Positions 52,001 through 59,627 of a DNA stretch of 64,000 bases are shown in pieces. The translations under genes and the position numbers were made by a program. The stretch lies in the NCBI GenBank assembly GCA_965371245.1, contig CBDUXT010000001.1:1-64000 (forward strand). The letters run 5' to 3'. Position 1 is the stretch's first letter; every line of letters begins with the position of its first letter. Source of the DNA: CBDUXT01 sp965371245 (GTDB lineage: Bacteria > Planctomycetota > Phycisphaerae > UBA1845). The notes beneath the pieces are model-generated. The model saw nothing but the letters and a program-made list of their open reading frames with translations, had not been told where the DNA came from and made no database searches.

Positions 52001-52596
52001 AGCCGGCGCGCGGCAAGTCGATACGGGTCAACCTCAATCTGCACCTCACGGGTGAGTCCACCGTAGACCGGAACTTCGCTGATGCCCTCCGCGCGTTCCA
52101 GGATCGGCTTGACGTTGTCCTCGATGAACGTCTTGAGCTCGGAGACATCCTCCCCGCCCCTTGAATAAAGGATCATCCACGCGATCGTGGTTTCCATGTC
52201 GCCGTCGGTCGCCGTCACGACCGGCTCGTCCACCTCCTCGGGGTACCCGGTGACCTGGCGCAACCGGTCGGACACGTCCCGAAGAGCCGTGTCCTTGTCG
52301 ATGTTCACCGGAAACTCGAGCAGGATGTTGGCCGAGTTCTGGCTAGACGTTGAGGTCATCTTCGTCAGACCGCTGACGTTCTTGAGCTTCTCCTCCTGGC
52401 GATCGATGATTTCGCTTTCGATCTCCTGTGGGCTCGCCCCGGTCCAATGCGTGCGAACGGTGATGACCGGTCGATCCACGTCGGGGATCAACTGGATCCG
52501 CACCTGGAGCGCGCTGAGCAGCCCGAACACCACGAGCAGGATGACCCCGACGGAAATCTTCACGGGGTTGTTGATCGCGAAGTTGATGATCCCCAT
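49090..52596 (-). CDS. RND-type efflux transporter (AcrB/MdtB family)
   Basis: An 1168-residue inner-membrane, proton-driven RND pump. MGIINFAINNPVKISVGVILLVVFGLL starts helix 1; the porter domain shows VEVQIEVDPYRLA-type segments; helix 4 has GMAFAVGMVVDNAIVVLENIYRHRAM, the D-N form of the proton relay, and helices 10-12 include LLMAALFESFAYPFVIMLSVPLAAVGG and GFVILVGIVVNNAILIVHQAL. It is about 120 residues longer than AcrB, because of an extra hydrophobic insertion around residues 903-966. ATG 52596 overlaps the stop of the membrane-fusion gene (TGATG). Confidence 0.92.
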   Translation of the reverse strand: MGIINFAINNPVKISVGVILLVVFGLLSALQVRIQLIPDVDRPVITVRTHWTGASPQEIESEIIDRQEEKLKNVSGLTKMTSTSSQNSANILLEFPVNIDKDTALRDVSDRLRQVTGYPEEVDEPVVTATDGDMETTIAWMILYSRGGEDVSELKTFIEDNVKPILERAEGISEVPVYGGLTREVQIEVDPYRLAARRLTFRDVERALRQQNTNISAGTITQGKHETSYRTIGEFRSIEEIEQTVVAYGSGGPVAIRDIATVHDGFKKRTSFVRSKGRRVMALPARRETGANVIKAMQNLRTQVRKVNREILEPRGLGLELTQVYDETTYIWSAIGLVVQNLFVGGALAILVLTLFLRSSSAVGIIAVTIPISVIGTFLVIRLLDRSLNVVLLAGMAFAVGMVVDNAIVVLENIYRHRAMGKGKAKAALDGAGEVWGAVLASTLTTMAVFLPVITIKEESGQLFKDIAIAIASAVGLSLIVSVLVIPPLASRFFTASKATKAGDKPWRFAVWVSSLVATVNERVGRRVAIVAGLSGAAVLGSWMLMPATEYLPTGNKNLIFGLLFSPPGYSTEEFQRMALVVEEGDPDDPLDGIRPLWEAELGSEAAAMLPTVEVALGKDGQEKRIVKPPPIENFFFVSFGGGAFMGCTSKIETNVRPLQAVLTRAASRIPGVFAMFTQSSLFRTGGRRGGNTLDVEIRADDIKEVVAAAQVIRRKIQELGYAHPTSTPASFDLGRPEIQGVPDRAKAADLGLDVRDLGFIVQAAVDGAFVGEFNDGGDKIDMALTAVDTHGNMDAVRQMPIYTPSGDVIPLSSAMDFTRTTAPQQITHIEEMPSVTLSVMPKTGVPLQQTMNELLDDVIAPLRESGVIPPSIITSLAGTASKLTMTQRALLGDFRETISRPRILGQSVPVSLAVLAFLGVVTVGVARVTGGARSAVTTGGVVLALFVFGLLAMNPKLAIEALQSRAILALLITYLLMAALFESFAYPFVIMLSVPLAAVGGFVALAIVHEVSLYDITSPIQQLDVLTMLGFVILVGIVVNNAILIVHQALTFMRRDGMEPGEAVVMSVQTRTRPIFMSTMTSVFGMFPLVVMPGAGSELYRGLGSVVLGGLLVSSVFTLFVVPATFTLFLDFQKWARGSVRSTEREAFAPAAPAAAPAISIRRSPGG

Positions 52597-53891
52597 CAGT
52601 CGCCTTCCGATCCGTTCTTCTCGCCCGGCGCGCTGGGCGTGGCCACCGGGGTTCCCCGCTCGTCCACGATCACCACCGGTGACGGAAACGGCATGATGTT
52701 CTCCGTGCCGCGCGTGACGACCCGGGTGCCCGCTTGAAGATTGCCCGACGTGATTGCGATCCACCCATCCGTCACCGAACCGAGCGTGACGGGGACGGTC
52801 ATACCGGCCGCCCCACCCGCGCGGCTGGGTACGATGACGCCGACATAGCTGATCCCCTCGCGCTGGACGATCGCGTCTTTCGGGACCGCCACCGAGCGCT
52901 GCAGCCGACCGGCGGGCAGCGTGGCGCGGGCGAACATACCCCCGGCGAGAACGCCTTCGGCGTTGTCGATCTCGATATCGACCGGAAAGGTCCGCGCGTT
53001 CGGGTCGGCCTGGGGCATGATGTGCTTGATCCGCCCGTCGAACGATCGCTGAAGGGCATCGATCTTGACACGGACGGGCTCGCCCACCCGAAGATGCGGA
53101 AACGACGTCTCGGGAACATCGACGCGAACGAGCACGGAACTAAGATCGACCATCTCGACGATCGAACCACCCTGCACGACCCATTCACCGATCTCGACTG
53201 TTCGCTCAATCACGTGTCCGGCAAACGGAGGCCGCGCGACGGTCTTTTCGACGTCGCGCATGGCCTGCCGGACAACGGCCTGCTGCTCGGCCACGTCGTA
53301 AGCGGCCTGGGCGACCGCCTCTTTTCGCGGTCCCTCCACGCCAAGTTCGTAGGCCGCGTCGGTGGCGACCTTTCGACGCTCGGCCGCGACATACTCCGAC
53401 CGCGTGTCGTTGTACTCCTTCTCGTTGGAGTCGTTGGTTGCGTGGAGGCGTTCGATCCGATCCATCTCGAACTTCCAGCGATCATACTCCGCGACGGCGG
53501 CGTCGCGAACGGCCTTGAGCCGTCGAAGCTCTTGCTTGCGCGTGCCGTTGACGAGTTCCTCGTGCATGGCCTTGAGCGACTGCAGCTTGGCGGTCTCGGC
53601 GTCCAGGCGGAGCGCCACGCCTTGATCCTTGAGTTTGCAGATGATGCCGCCGGCTGGGATGAAGTCGCCTTCGCGAGCGGGCATCTGTTCAACGAGCCCG
53701 GCGATCTCGGCGCTGACGCGGCTTCGTCGCACGGGTCGCACCGATCCAACCAGTGTGACGGTCGCCTGGGTCTCCATCTCGCGAGCCTCGACGACAACGA
53801 CCTTCGCGACCGGCATCTGCGCGGACGCGCCGCCAGGCAGCATCGCCGCTGCGAGGGCAAGGGTGGCCGATGTCATCAGTCTTGTCTTCAT
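52596..53891 (-). CDS. RND efflux membrane fusion protein (HlyD/AcrA family)
   Basis: A 431-residue periplasmic adaptor. Signal peptide MKTRLMTSATLALAAAMLPG; a barrel-lipoyl half (ATVTLVGSVRPVRRSRVSAEIAGLVEQMPAREGDFIPAGGIICKL), a long coiled-coil hairpin about 110-220 (ELRRLKAVRDAAVAEYDRWKFEMDRIERL ... AERRKVATDAAYEL), the second lipoyl half VARPPFAGHVIERTVEIGEWVVQGGSIVEMVDLSSVLVRVDVPE, and C-terminal beta barrel. It links the pump to an outer-membrane channel; no TolC-type gene is in the window. A good promoter lies 70 bases upstream. Confidence 0.9.
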   Translation of the reverse strand: MKTRLMTSATLALAAAMLPGGASAQMPVAKVVVVEAREMETQATVTLVGSVRPVRRSRVSAEIAGLVEQMPAREGDFIPAGGIICKLKDQGVALRLDAETAKLQSLKAMHEELVNGTRKQELRRLKAVRDAAVAEYDRWKFEMDRIERLHATNDSNEKEYNDTRSEYVAAERRKVATDAAYELGVEGPRKEAVAQAAYDVAEQQAVVRQAMRDVEKTVARPPFAGHVIERTVEIGEWVVQGGSIVEMVDLSSVLVRVDVPETSFPHLRVGEPVRVKIDALQRSFDGRIKHIMPQADPNARTFPVDIEIDNAEGVLAGGMFARATLPAGRLQRSVAVPKDAIVQREGISYVGVIVPSRAGGAAGMTVPVTLGSVTDGWIAITSGNLQAGTRVVTRGTENIMPFPSPVVIVDERGTPVATPSAPGEKNGSEGD

Positions 53892-53958
53892 GCCAATTCC
53901 GAAAGGCAATTCGCGTTCCCGGGTTCGGGACGAGGGCAAGAACAGTTCCGGATCGCGC

Positions 53959-53986
53959 ATTATACACGAGTCGGGAGTATTGTGAA
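53959..53986 (-). promoter_or_regulatory. Promoter of the efflux operon
   Basis: On the minus strand TTCACA - 16 bases - TATAAT, a perfect -10. Transcription would start about 60 bases ahead of the fusion-protein ATG and run through both efflux genes. Confidence 0.55.
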
Positions 53987-54085
53987 GCAAAACGGGCACC
54001 GAAGAGGGCTGATTAGACCCAATCGGCCGCGTTTTCGACATGTTCATGCGCAGTACAACGCACCCGCTTCACCGAGACCCGGTGC

Positions 54086-54538
54086 TCACTTCGAGGCCGG
54101 GCAGTCGGTCGGCATTACGGCCGTTCCGGTCTCGATCAGAGCTTTGAGGCCGTTCAGGATCGCCGGCCAACCCTGAGTCACCGCCGTGTACGTCTCGGTC
54201 TCCGTGTCGAAGCGGTCGTGCGTCAGCGTAATCTCGACACCGTCGCCCGTTTCTCGTAGGGCATAGGTCACCCGAGTCGGCGGGTCCGGCTTGTCGGTGA
54301 ATCGGAAGGTGTGGACGAATCGCGTGCGCGGCACGATCTCCAGAACCTCGCCCTCGATCAGGACGTTCGCCCCATCCGCCGTGCGGTAAGCAAGGGCGGC
54401 GCCGGGCGTAAGGTCCGATACCAACTCAGACTTGAAGTAGGCCGACTGCACCGCCCCCACTTTGGTGATCTCGTTCCATACGTCTTCGAGGGAGCCCTTG
54501 ATGTGGACGGAGAAGACGTGCTCCAGTGAATCAACCAT
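54086..54538 (-). CDS. SRPBCC (AHSA1-like) domain protein
   Basis: A 150-residue START/Bet v1-like protein. The order HVFSVHIKGSLEDVWNEITK, SELVSDLTPGAALAYRTADG, LIEGEVLEIVPRTRFVHTFRF and VTYALRETGDGVEITLTHDRF follows the AHSA1 beta-sheet and ends with the long C-terminal helix TQGWPAILNGLKALIETG. Such proteins bind hydrophobic ligands or assist folding and are frequently encoded beside an ArsR regulator, as here: its start overlaps the regulator's end by eight bases. Confidence 0.88.
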   Translation of the reverse strand: MVDSLEHVFSVHIKGSLEDVWNEITKVGAVQSAYFKSELVSDLTPGAALAYRTADGANVLIEGEVLEIVPRTRFVHTFRFTDKPDPPTRVTYALRETGDGVEITLTHDRFDTETETYTAVTQGWPAILNGLKALIETGTAVMPTDCPASK

Positions 54539-54875
54539 TTCCTCTTCCTTTCGCTTCGACCTTGTATTTGATGGCGGTAAGACCGGCCGCCCAGATGGCG
54601 CTGTACTCCGTCGTCCAGCGGTCGTGGATCAATTGAATTGGAACGGCGTTGAGATAGAGCCGGCGCGACCGACCCACCTTGCGAGGAAGAATCAGCTTGG
54701 CCGCCTCCAGCACGCGGAGGTGCTTCATCACCGCGATGCGACTCGTCTCGAATGCCTCGCAGACGTCACCAACGCAACAACCGGGCCGGTGCTTCACGAT
54801 GTCGAGGATTCGCCGGCGGGTCTCGCTCGCCAGCGCCTTGAAAACTGAGTCCAACGGATCCGTCGTCGCCACCAT
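54531..54875 (-). CDS. ArsR family transcriptional regulator
   Basis: A 114-residue winged-helix repressor of the ArsR type: DSVFKALASETRRRILDIVKHRPGCCVGDVCEAFETSRIAVMKHLRVLEAAKLI gives helix-turn-helix, followed by the wing VGRSRRLYLNAVPI and a C-terminal dimerisation helix. Two cysteines (PGCCVG) exist but not the ELCVCDL metal box of arsenic sensors, so it is more like the regulators of AHSA1 partners than a metal sensor. An inverted repeat lies directly upstream and probably serves as its own operator. Confidence 0.9.
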   Translation of the reverse strand: MVATTDPLDSVFKALASETRRRILDIVKHRPGCCVGDVCEAFETSRIAVMKHLRVLEAAKLILPRKVGRSRRLYLNAVPIQLIHDRWTTEYSAIWAAGLTAIKYKVEAKGRGNG

Positions 54876-54877
54876 AA

Positions 54878-54893
54878 GTAACCTTTAAGTTAC
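54878..54893 (-). promoter_or_regulatory. Probable ArsR-type operator
   Basis: Plus-strand GTAACCTTTAAGTTAC: half-sites GTAAC and GTTAC around an AT-rich centre, an imperfect palindrome. It begins three bases before the regulator's start codon and covers the ribosome-binding position, consistent with autorepression. Confidence 0.45.
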
Positions 54894-55031
54894 ATGATTT
54901 CTCTAGGCGCGTCAAGTGTTTCGTGCGTGAATCCGGTGGAACGGACAATTACTTACTTCCCGGGCCTGCGATGGACGGGGATAGAGGTGAGCGATCCGGT
55001 TGAGGGGGAGTCATGGTCGGACGGATTTGCT

Positions 55032-55199
55032 GCTAGTGCCGTTTCCAGAACAGTGGCTCGCCCTTTCGCGGCTCCGTTCGTTGGGTGGCATGGCCAAGCG
55101 CAGCGCGGCCATGTGCTGGGTGGGCTGACGCATGCCCGCGCCTCCGGCTTGGGCATGCCACCCGAAAAACGGAAGAACCTTTTTAGCAACGGCACTAGC
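55032..55199 (+). mobile_element. MITE-like element, full 168-bp R1 copy
   Basis: Ends are terminal inverted repeats, GCTAGTGCCGTT and AACGGCACTAGC (perfect 12 bases). Inside, GTTGGGTGGCATGGCC and GGGCATGCCACCCG pair as a second inverted repeat. There is no coding capacity. Partial copies occur at 8309-8410, 40340-40469 and 46565-46672. No flanking target duplication is obvious. It ends seven bases from the stop of the aldolase-dehydrogenase gene. The rest of the 54876-55205 gap has no gene. Confidence 0.75.
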
Positions 55200-55205
55200 G
55201 CCCGG

Positions 55206-57329
55206 TCATCGCGGAAAGGCATCTGCAAGGCCGCCGTCTACCGGCAGGGTGGCACCGGTTGTGGGTGTTTGATTGGTGGCGAAGAAGACCACGGCGTTGC
55301 CGACGTGCCGGCCGCATACGCGAACCTTTAACAGGTTCCGGTTTCGATAGTACTCTGGCAGATCCTGGGGATTGAGGTTGCGGCTCTTTGCCCGACGTGG
55401 ACCCACGTGCTCCCACAGCCCGGACGGCGCGTCCTTATCACCGAAGACGGCATCGGCGTTGATCATGTTGACGCGGATGCCGAAGGGTGCCAGTTCCAGG
55501 GCGGCGACCTTGCCGAGTTGGTGGCCCGCCGCTTTCGAGGCGCTATAGGCCCCGAAATCTCGACCGGGAGCGAAGACGTTCTTGCTGGCGTTGATGATGA
55601 TGTGTCCGCCCAGCCCTTGCCGTTTCATGATCTTGATGCCTTCGCGCATAAACAGAAGGTAGCCGACGGTGTTGATTTCCATCACGCGGCGAAAGTCGGT
55701 CACCTCGAGATGCTCGATGGAGCTTACGTGGGCGATGCCGGCGTTGGGTACGAGCACGTCCACGCCGCCATAGACGCGGACGATCTCGGCGAACCCCTCG
55801 GCCACGCTCTGCTCGTCGGTGACGTCCATTTTCAGGCCTAGTGCGGTACCGGCGCCGTGTCGCTTGTCGATGCCCTCGACCACGGCGGTGATGCGGTCCT
55901 GGGCGATGTCGGCTATCACGACGCTCGCACCCGCCGTCGCGCATGCCTCGGCGACCCCCGTGCCGATGGCGCCCGCCCCGCCGCTGATCGCGACCACCTG
56001 CCCTCCGAGCGGACGATCGGACGTCGCTTTCACCTTGGCTTGCTGCTGCTCGCGAAACTCCATGTCGTACAGGTGCTCGTCACAGAGGGCGACGTAGGTT
56101 CCGACGGCCGACGCCTTGGCCTTGGTCGAAAGCGTGTGCTCGGCGATGTCCCCGACGACCTCGGCTTCTCGTTTGGATCCGCCCCAACAAAAGAAGCCCG
56201 CGCCGGGAAGAACGACGACGCGCGGGGCGAGATCAACGCCGTCGGCGTGTCCGCCGTGTGTTTCGATGTACGTGCGGTAGCCGTCGCGAAAATCAGTCAG
56301 CCCCGCCTCGAGCTGTTGGCGCAGCTTGTCTCCGTCATCCCACGCCGGCTCGGGTACCAGTAGCGGACAGGTCTTCGTGCGGATCAGGTGGTCTCCGGTG
56401 AGCGGCCCGGTCGAGGTGAATGCCTTCAACGTGGCACTGTCGGACAGCAGCGCCGCAACGCCGGCGTTCATTCGCCACGCGAGTATCGGGCGGCGATATG
56501 GCCGATCCTCGTCGCCGGTGCGCTCTGCCAGCAGCCCGCGAAGCACCGGGGCGACCCGGGCGGCCAAGGCGCCGGGTTCCATGGCCGGCTCCACCGGTCC
56601 GGGCTGTTGCGGTTGCGCCGCCGCCGGTGCGGTGGCCACCATCCGCCGAACAACGAATTGCTCGCACGCATCGACCAGCGCAACGTGCCGCTCGTAGGCG
56701 GTTCGGGCGTCGTCGCCAAACGTGACCAGGCCGTGGTGCAGCAGGACGAGACCCTCGACGTCGGGATGGGACTCGAGTGCTTCGGTCGCCGCCTTGGCCA
56801 GCTCGAATCCGGGTCGGACGTAGGGGAGGATGGCCACCCGGTCGCCCAACACCTTTCGAATGAGCGCGTCGCCGTTGGGCTGGTTGGTCAGTGCCAAGAC
56901 GGCGTCGGCATGCGTGTGGTCGATGAAGCGGTGGGGGATGAACGCGTGGACCAGGGTCTCGATCGAGGGCGTGGGCGCGGTGGCGCTGAGCCGACGGCTG
57001 CGCAGCTCGTTGACCATGTCGTCGTCGGTGAGGGCCTCGAGCGCGCGGAGCCGGCAAAGCGGTGCCAGTTCGAGCGCCGGTAGATCCAACGGCTCAAGGG
57101 CGGCTAGGTCGCATCCGGAGGCCTTCACGTAGAGAACGTCGATCTCGTCGCCGAGGATCGTCCGGTCGCGGCCTTTCATCGATACATTGCCGCCGCCGTG
57201 GAGCACCAGGTCCGGGTCGGCCCCGAGAAGCCGCGCGGTGTAGAGCCGCAGGGCGAACGCTTCGGAGGCCGCTTCTCCCCATTGTGCGATCGCGTGACCG
57301 GCGTCCTTGTCTGTCCAACGGCTGTTCAT
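55206..57329 (-). CDS. Bifunctional aldolase / short-chain dehydrogenase (RhaD-type)
   Basis: A 707-residue fusion. The N-terminal half is a class II aldolase/adducin domain: DPDLVLHGGGNVSMKG, metal histidines in HRFIDHTHADAVLAL and LVLLHHGLVTFG. The C-terminal half (about 445-707) is an SDR: GGAGAIGTGVAEACATAGASVVIADI binds NAD(P), VPNAGIAHVSS, and catalytic Tyr/Lys in DFGAYSASKAAGHQLGK. Such fusions split rhamnulose-1-phosphate or related ketose phosphates and oxidise the lactaldehyde formed. No rhamnose isomerase or kinase gene is next to it; an LsrF-like aldolase lies upstream. Confidence 0.88.
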   Translation of the reverse strand: MNSRWTDKDAGHAIAQWGEAASEAFALRLYTARLLGADPDLVLHGGGNVSMKGRDRTILGDEIDVLYVKASGCDLAALEPLDLPALELAPLCRLRALEALTDDDMVNELRSRRLSATAPTPSIETLVHAFIPHRFIDHTHADAVLALTNQPNGDALIRKVLGDRVAILPYVRPGFELAKAATEALESHPDVEGLVLLHHGLVTFGDDARTAYERHVALVDACEQFVVRRMVATAPAAAQPQQPGPVEPAMEPGALAARVAPVLRGLLAERTGDEDRPYRRPILAWRMNAGVAALLSDSATLKAFTSTGPLTGDHLIRTKTCPLLVPEPAWDDGDKLRQQLEAGLTDFRDGYRTYIETHGGHADGVDLAPRVVVLPGAGFFCWGGSKREAEVVGDIAEHTLSTKAKASAVGTYVALCDEHLYDMEFREQQQAKVKATSDRPLGGQVVAISGGAGAIGTGVAEACATAGASVVIADIAQDRITAVVEGIDKRHGAGTALGLKMDVTDEQSVAEGFAEIVRVYGGVDVLVPNAGIAHVSSIEHLEVTDFRRVMEINTVGYLLFMREGIKIMKRQGLGGHIIINASKNVFAPGRDFGAYSASKAAGHQLGKVAALELAPFGIRVNMINADAVFGDKDAPSGLWEHVGPRRAKSRNLNPQDLPEYYRNRNLLKVRVCGRHVGNAVVFFATNQTPTTGATLPVDGGLADAFPR

Positions 57330-57648
57330 GTCGGTTGTTGGATCATGTGCTCAAAGAAACACGGGCGACGAGTGCATCGTCAACCTTGAATCTACGGGTT
57401 CTTCTCGGTGCGTGGCCCACCTCTTCAGAGGTGGGGGACTCGAATGCGCACCCGATTCGCGTCCCCCACGGCTAAAGCCATGGGCCACCCACTCGCAGGT
57501 TTACGCGTGGTAACGCACTAGCGGTTCCGTTCGTCGCGCCGAGAGTTTCAGTTGGCGCCGGTGTTCGGGTTTCGGATTGGAACCGTTCGACGGCAAGAGT
57601 CCGCGCGGGCTGAAGCCCGCGGCTCGGGACGACGGAACGGGCGATGGG
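57330..57648. other. Intergenic region
   Basis: Holds repeat R2 (57412-57491) and the motif GGCTGAAGCCCGCGGCTCGG (57609-57628), also seen near 34060-34085. No gene supported. Confidence 0.5.
57412..57491 (+). repeat. Dispersed repeat family R2, best copy
   Basis: Starts GTGGCCCACCTCTTCAGAGG and ends GCCATGGGCCACCCA; the arms TGGCCCA/TGGGCCA and GTGGGGGAC/GTCCCCCAC are inverted repeats. Other copies: 6979-7060 (inverted) and 41-100. Confidence 0.8.
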
Positions 57649-58431
57649 TTACCCGGCTTCGCTCTGGAAGCGCTTCCACGCTTCTTCGTTCGTTTGGCCG
57701 TCGTGGACGATGCGGCGGACGGCCGCAATCATCGGAACGGGCCAGCGCGACTGAAAGATGTTACGCCCCATGTCCACGCCGACCGCGCCCTCGGACACCG
57801 CGCGACAGGCGAGGGCGAGCGCGTCGCGTTCCTCGATCTTCTTGCCGCCGGCGATCACGACGGGGACCGGGCAGCCACGGATTACCTTCTCGAAGCCGTC
57901 GCAGTGATAGGTCTTGACGATCTGCGCGCCAAGCTCGGCCGCGATACGACAGGCGAGACCCAGGTAGCGGGCGTCGCGCGTCATTTCCTTGCCGACGGCC
58001 GTCACCGCGAGGACGGGGATGCCATACTTTTGGCCCCGGTCGCACAGCCTCGCCAGGTTGGTGAGGGTTTGCTTTTCATGGGGCGAGCCGACGAAGATTG
58101 AGATGGCTACGGCCGACGCGTTCAGGCGGATCGCGTCTTCCATGGACACGGTCAGGTCTTCGTCCGAGAGATCGTCTTTGAGGATGCTCGTGCCGCCGGA
58201 CACGCGCAGGACAATGGGGATTCGCGGCTTGGGATCGATCGCGCTGCGCAGCACGCCGCGCGTGACCATGAGCGCGTCGGCGTACTCCAGAAGCGGCGCG
58301 ACCGTTTCGCCCGGTCGCTCAAGACCCGTTGTGGGTCCCTGGAAGTACCCGTGATCGATAGCCAACATCACGCAGCGACCGGTGGCCGGTTGCAGGATGC
58401 CCGCCAGACGGTTTTGCATACCCCAGTCCAC
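57649..58431 (-). CDS. LsrF-like aldolase/thiolase (DeoC/FbaB family)
   Basis: A 260-residue TIM-barrel protein that follows LsrF closely: VDWGMQNRLAGILQPATG, CVMLAIDHGYFQGPTTGLERPGE, YADALMVTRGVLRS, MEDAIRLNASAVAISIFVGS, IVKTYHCDGFEKV (Schiff-base lysine region), CPVPVVIAGGKKIEERDAL and GVDMGRNIFQS. LsrF itself processes phosphorylated AI-2, but no other lsr gene is here, so a class I aldolase role on another sugar phosphate is just as likely. I start at GTG 58431 because LsrF begins DWGMQNRLA and AGGAG lies upstream; ATG 58419 is the alternative. Confidence 0.85.
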   Translation of the reverse strand: MDWGMQNRLAGILQPATGRCVMLAIDHGYFQGPTTGLERPGETVAPLLEYADALMVTRGVLRSAIDPKPRIPIVLRVSGGTSILKDDLSDEDLTVSMEDAIRLNASAVAISIFVGSPHEKQTLTNLARLCDRGQKYGIPVLAVTAVGKEMTRDARYLGLACRIAAELGAQIVKTYHCDGFEKVIRGCPVPVVIAGGKKIEERDALALACRAVSEGAVGVDMGRNIFQSRWPVPMIAAVRRIVHDGQTNEEAWKRFQSEAG

Positions 58432-58729
58432 GGTTCTGCTTCTCCTGATTGCCCGCGGGGATCGACCCAGCGAGTGCGGGGGTTCTTCGGGTCCGGCAGT
58501 TGCCGGGGAACGCCCCGCTGTACCGTCGCCGGGTGGGACGAGGCGCCGTTGGCACTGTAGCGTTGCCAAAGGCCATTGCAAGGCTCGGCTTCCGGTGACG
58601 GCCGAAGCCATCCTGTTCTTCCGTGAGCCGTGACGTGCCGTTTGTCTTTGACGTGTTCGGGGCGCGGGCACGTGAGTAGGGCGGCGGCGCGTTCCGAGAC
58701 GCTGGCGCCGCGCCATCCGGGGCCAAGTT

Positions 58730-59062
58730 CTACAGGTTGAGTTCGAGCTTGGCCGCCTCGGACATCCTGTCCGGCGTCCACGGCGGATCCCAGACCAGCT
58801 TGACTTCGGCGTCGGCGACGTCGTCCATGGCTTTGACCTTGGATTCAACCTCCGGCGGCAGGCTGCCGGCCACGGGACACATCGGGGAGGTGAGGGTCAT
58901 CTGGATTTTCACGGTGTGGTCGGGTGCCGCGTCAACCGAGTAGATAAGCCCGAGGTCGTAGATGTTGACGGGGATTTCCGGATCGTGGCAGGTGCGAAGC
59001 ACTTCGATTACGCGGGCCTCTAGGAGCTGCGCCTGAATGTTCTCGATGGGTGACCCATCCAT
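58730..59062 (-). CDS. DUF59/MIP18 family protein (SufT-like), copy 2
   Basis: A 110-residue iron-sulfur assembly factor. VIEVLRTCHDPEIPVNIYDLGLIYSV is the DPEIPxNIYDLGLIY motif; MTLTSPMCPVAGSLP holds the conserved reactive cysteine; KLVWDPPWTPDRMSEAAKLELNL closes the domain. It is last in the suf operon and about 60 percent similar by eye to the copy upstream (59211-59627). The two are separated by a 54-base perfect foldback. The duplication may serve different clients. Confidence 0.9.
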   Translation of the reverse strand: MDGSPIENIQAQLLEARVIEVLRTCHDPEIPVNIYDLGLIYSVDAAPDHTVKIQMTLTSPMCPVAGSLPPEVESKVKAMDDVADAEVKLVWDPPWTPDRMSEAAKLELNL

Positions 59063-59136
59063 GGCACTTTCCTTTCGCTTTGGCGAATCGGTAGACCGGA
59101 AAAACCAACGCGCATGCGCGGGGCGTGCGACGAGTA

Positions 59137-59190
59137 GGGCGGGCTATTGCCCGCCTTTCCGCCCTACAAAAGGCGGGCAATAGCCCGCCC
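59137..59190. repeat. Perfect 22-bp foldback inside the suf operon
   Basis: Left arm GGGCGGGCTATTGCCCGCCT plus TT (59137-59158) is the exact reverse complement of 59169-59190, with a ten-base loop. Each arm also contains its own GCGGGC-TATT-GCCCGC hairpin. It could attenuate or stabilise the mRNA between the two DUF59 genes, or be a REP-like element. Confidence 0.85.
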
Positions 59191-59210
59191 CACAAGCCAG
59201 GTTCCGCAGT

Positions 59211-59627
59211 TCACGGGCGGTTCGGCCGATCGATGTTGATGTCGAAGAACTGTGCACCGCGGCGCGGTGGTTCGGTTACGTCGTCGATGTTCAGCGCGAG
59301 CCGAGCCGCCTCCGTCATGCGCTCCTTCGACCAGGGCGGATCCCAGACGAGCTCAACCGCCGCGTCGGTGACACCGTCCACGGAGCGGACCTTGTCCGCC
59401 ACCTGGGCGACGAGGCTGCCTGCTACCGGGCAGCCCGGCGACGTGAGCGTCATGTCAATCCGCACGCGCCCCGACGCTTGAATGTCGATCTTGTAAATCA
59501 GCCCGAGGTCATAGAGGTTGAGCGGAATTTCCGGGTCATGCACGGTCTTGAGTGCCTGGATGATCCGCGCCTCGCTCACCGGATGCCCCACCGCGTCGTT
59601 GTCACCTGTGTGCATCGAACCGGTCAC
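59211..59627 (-). CDS. DUF59/MIP18 family protein (SufT-like), copy 1
   Basis: A 138-residue SufT/MIP18-type factor: IIQALKTVHDPEIPLNLYDLGLIYKI, MTLTSPGCPVAGSL with the conserved cysteine, and ELVWDPPWSKERMTEAARLALNI. It carries an additional 20-residue tail (DDVTEPPRRGAQFFDINIDR). The GTG start overlaps the sufU stop (GTGA), so it is translated with the operon. Such proteins support Fe-S cluster transfer to target proteins. Confidence 0.9.
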   Translation of the reverse strand: MTGSMHTGDNDAVGHPVSEARIIQALKTVHDPEIPLNLYDLGLIYKIDIQASGRVRIDMTLTSPGCPVAGSLVAQVADKVRSVDGVTDAAVELVWDPPWSKERMTEAARLALNIDDVTEPPRRGAQFFDINIDRPNRP

